64,000 bases of DNA, from the NCBI RefSeq assembly GCF_014652395.1, contig NZ_BMYS01000018.1, forward strand, positions 1 to 64,000, written 5' to 3'. The DNA comes from Advenella faeciporci (GTDB lineage: Bacteria > Pseudomonadota > Gammaproteobacteria > Burkholderiales > Burkholderiaceae_B). The position numbers were made by a program, and so were the translations under genes. Of the stretch, positions 63,684-64,000 are shown one piece after another. The notes beneath the pieces are model-generated. The model did no database searches. It was not told where the DNA came from and saw only the letters and a program-made list of their open reading frames with translations. Numbering within the stretch: the first letter of the stretch is position 1; each line of letters begins with the position of its first letter.

Positions 63684-64000
63684 GTTGAACCTCACGCAAA
63701 GGTAAGTGAGCTGAAACTTTACCGTACAGCACTATAAACTCATTATCAGGCAATGCCCATTTCGAATTTGTTTCTTAAGGCCACCCAAATGAAAGTAATC
63801 ATTAAAAATCGGTCTATATGGAACCGATTGAAATAAAAAGGGCTTTATTGTTTGTGTTTCAATGGTTTTGAAACGGATTTTATAGGGTGTTTTTAATGTT
63901 GTTGTAAAAATGTCATGATTTTCACGGGAAAATATGATTTTAATCGAACTGTTATAGACAGGGTTTAAATTGTCATGCTATAGTTCTTCTTTCTTAAGTG
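63684..64000. other. Terminal intergenic region
   Basis: The last roughly 300 bases are AT-rich and contain the promoter region of the minus-strand lipoprotein gene. A TATAGT at 63979-63984 may belong to a plus-strand promoter for a gene beyond the window, but no good -35 is present. No ORF with family resemblance is seen. Confidence 0.4.

Noticed and set aside
63956-63984. Plus-strand promoter at the window end
   Set aside because: A TATAGT is present but no acceptable -35; the gene it would serve is outside the window.

Overview
The window looks like chromosomal DNA of a betaproteobacterium of order Burkholderiales, most likely family Alcaligenaceae. This is inferred from the gene order (SRP RNA-dnaX-ybaB-recR, carA-carB, greA, yhbY/rlmE-ftsH-folP-glmM, ppx/ppk, pstSCAB), the paired AddB-like nuclease and AddA-like helicase typical of this order, and a Bug/TctC-type periplasmic receptor. 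No species can be named from the sequence alone.

Positions 1 to about 10.4 kb are an accessory copper-resistance island. It starts with the right end of an IS66-family element, which appears to have cut off a small Cys/His/Met-rich gene. Next come a YVTN beta-propeller protein, a CopRS two-component system, a Cu(I) P-type ATPase carrying YHS and heavy-metal-binding domains, and a Met-rich periplasmic protein. A converging operon encodes a Tat-exported multicopper oxidase, a cytochrome c and a DUF411 metal-binding protein. The island ends at a decayed IS3-family element with two opposite frameshifts. TGTAAT half-sites recur in the promoter regions; two promoters share a composite motif with identical spacing, and the ATPase promoter has 11-bp phased repeats. 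These are the likely CopR operators.

10.4-22.2 kb holds an AhpD-like protein, an unrecognised protein, an acyl-CoA synthetase with an ABC-type binding protein and two MaoC-type hydratase subunits, and the large nuclease/helicase pair. 22.2-33.6 kb holds a miniature YadA-like trimeric autotransporter, 4.5S SRP RNA, dnaX with an A9 slippery run that should give a gamma-sized product, ybaB-recR, transaldolase, an unrecognised secreted protein, carAB and a bacterioferritin without the usual haem Met. 33.6-41.3 kb holds an SDR, a YchJ protein, a histidine phosphatase, an iron-type ABC importer and an NCS2 nucleobase permease.

41.4-56.8 kb is core: greA with a promoter-plus-terminator leader, yhbY, rlmE, ftsH, folP-glmM, an OlsB-like acyltransferase, and a phosphate block (ppx, ppk, pstSCAB) with PHO-box-like sequences before pstS and ppk. 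No phoU follows pstB. 56.8-61.2 kb is a cadmium/lead/zinc module: a CadR/PbrR-type MerR regulator, a textbook 19-bp-spacer operator, a P-type ATPase and a closely linked APH/AAA fusion kinase. The window ends with a Bug receptor, tRNA-Pro(TGG) and two small secreted low-complexity proteins.
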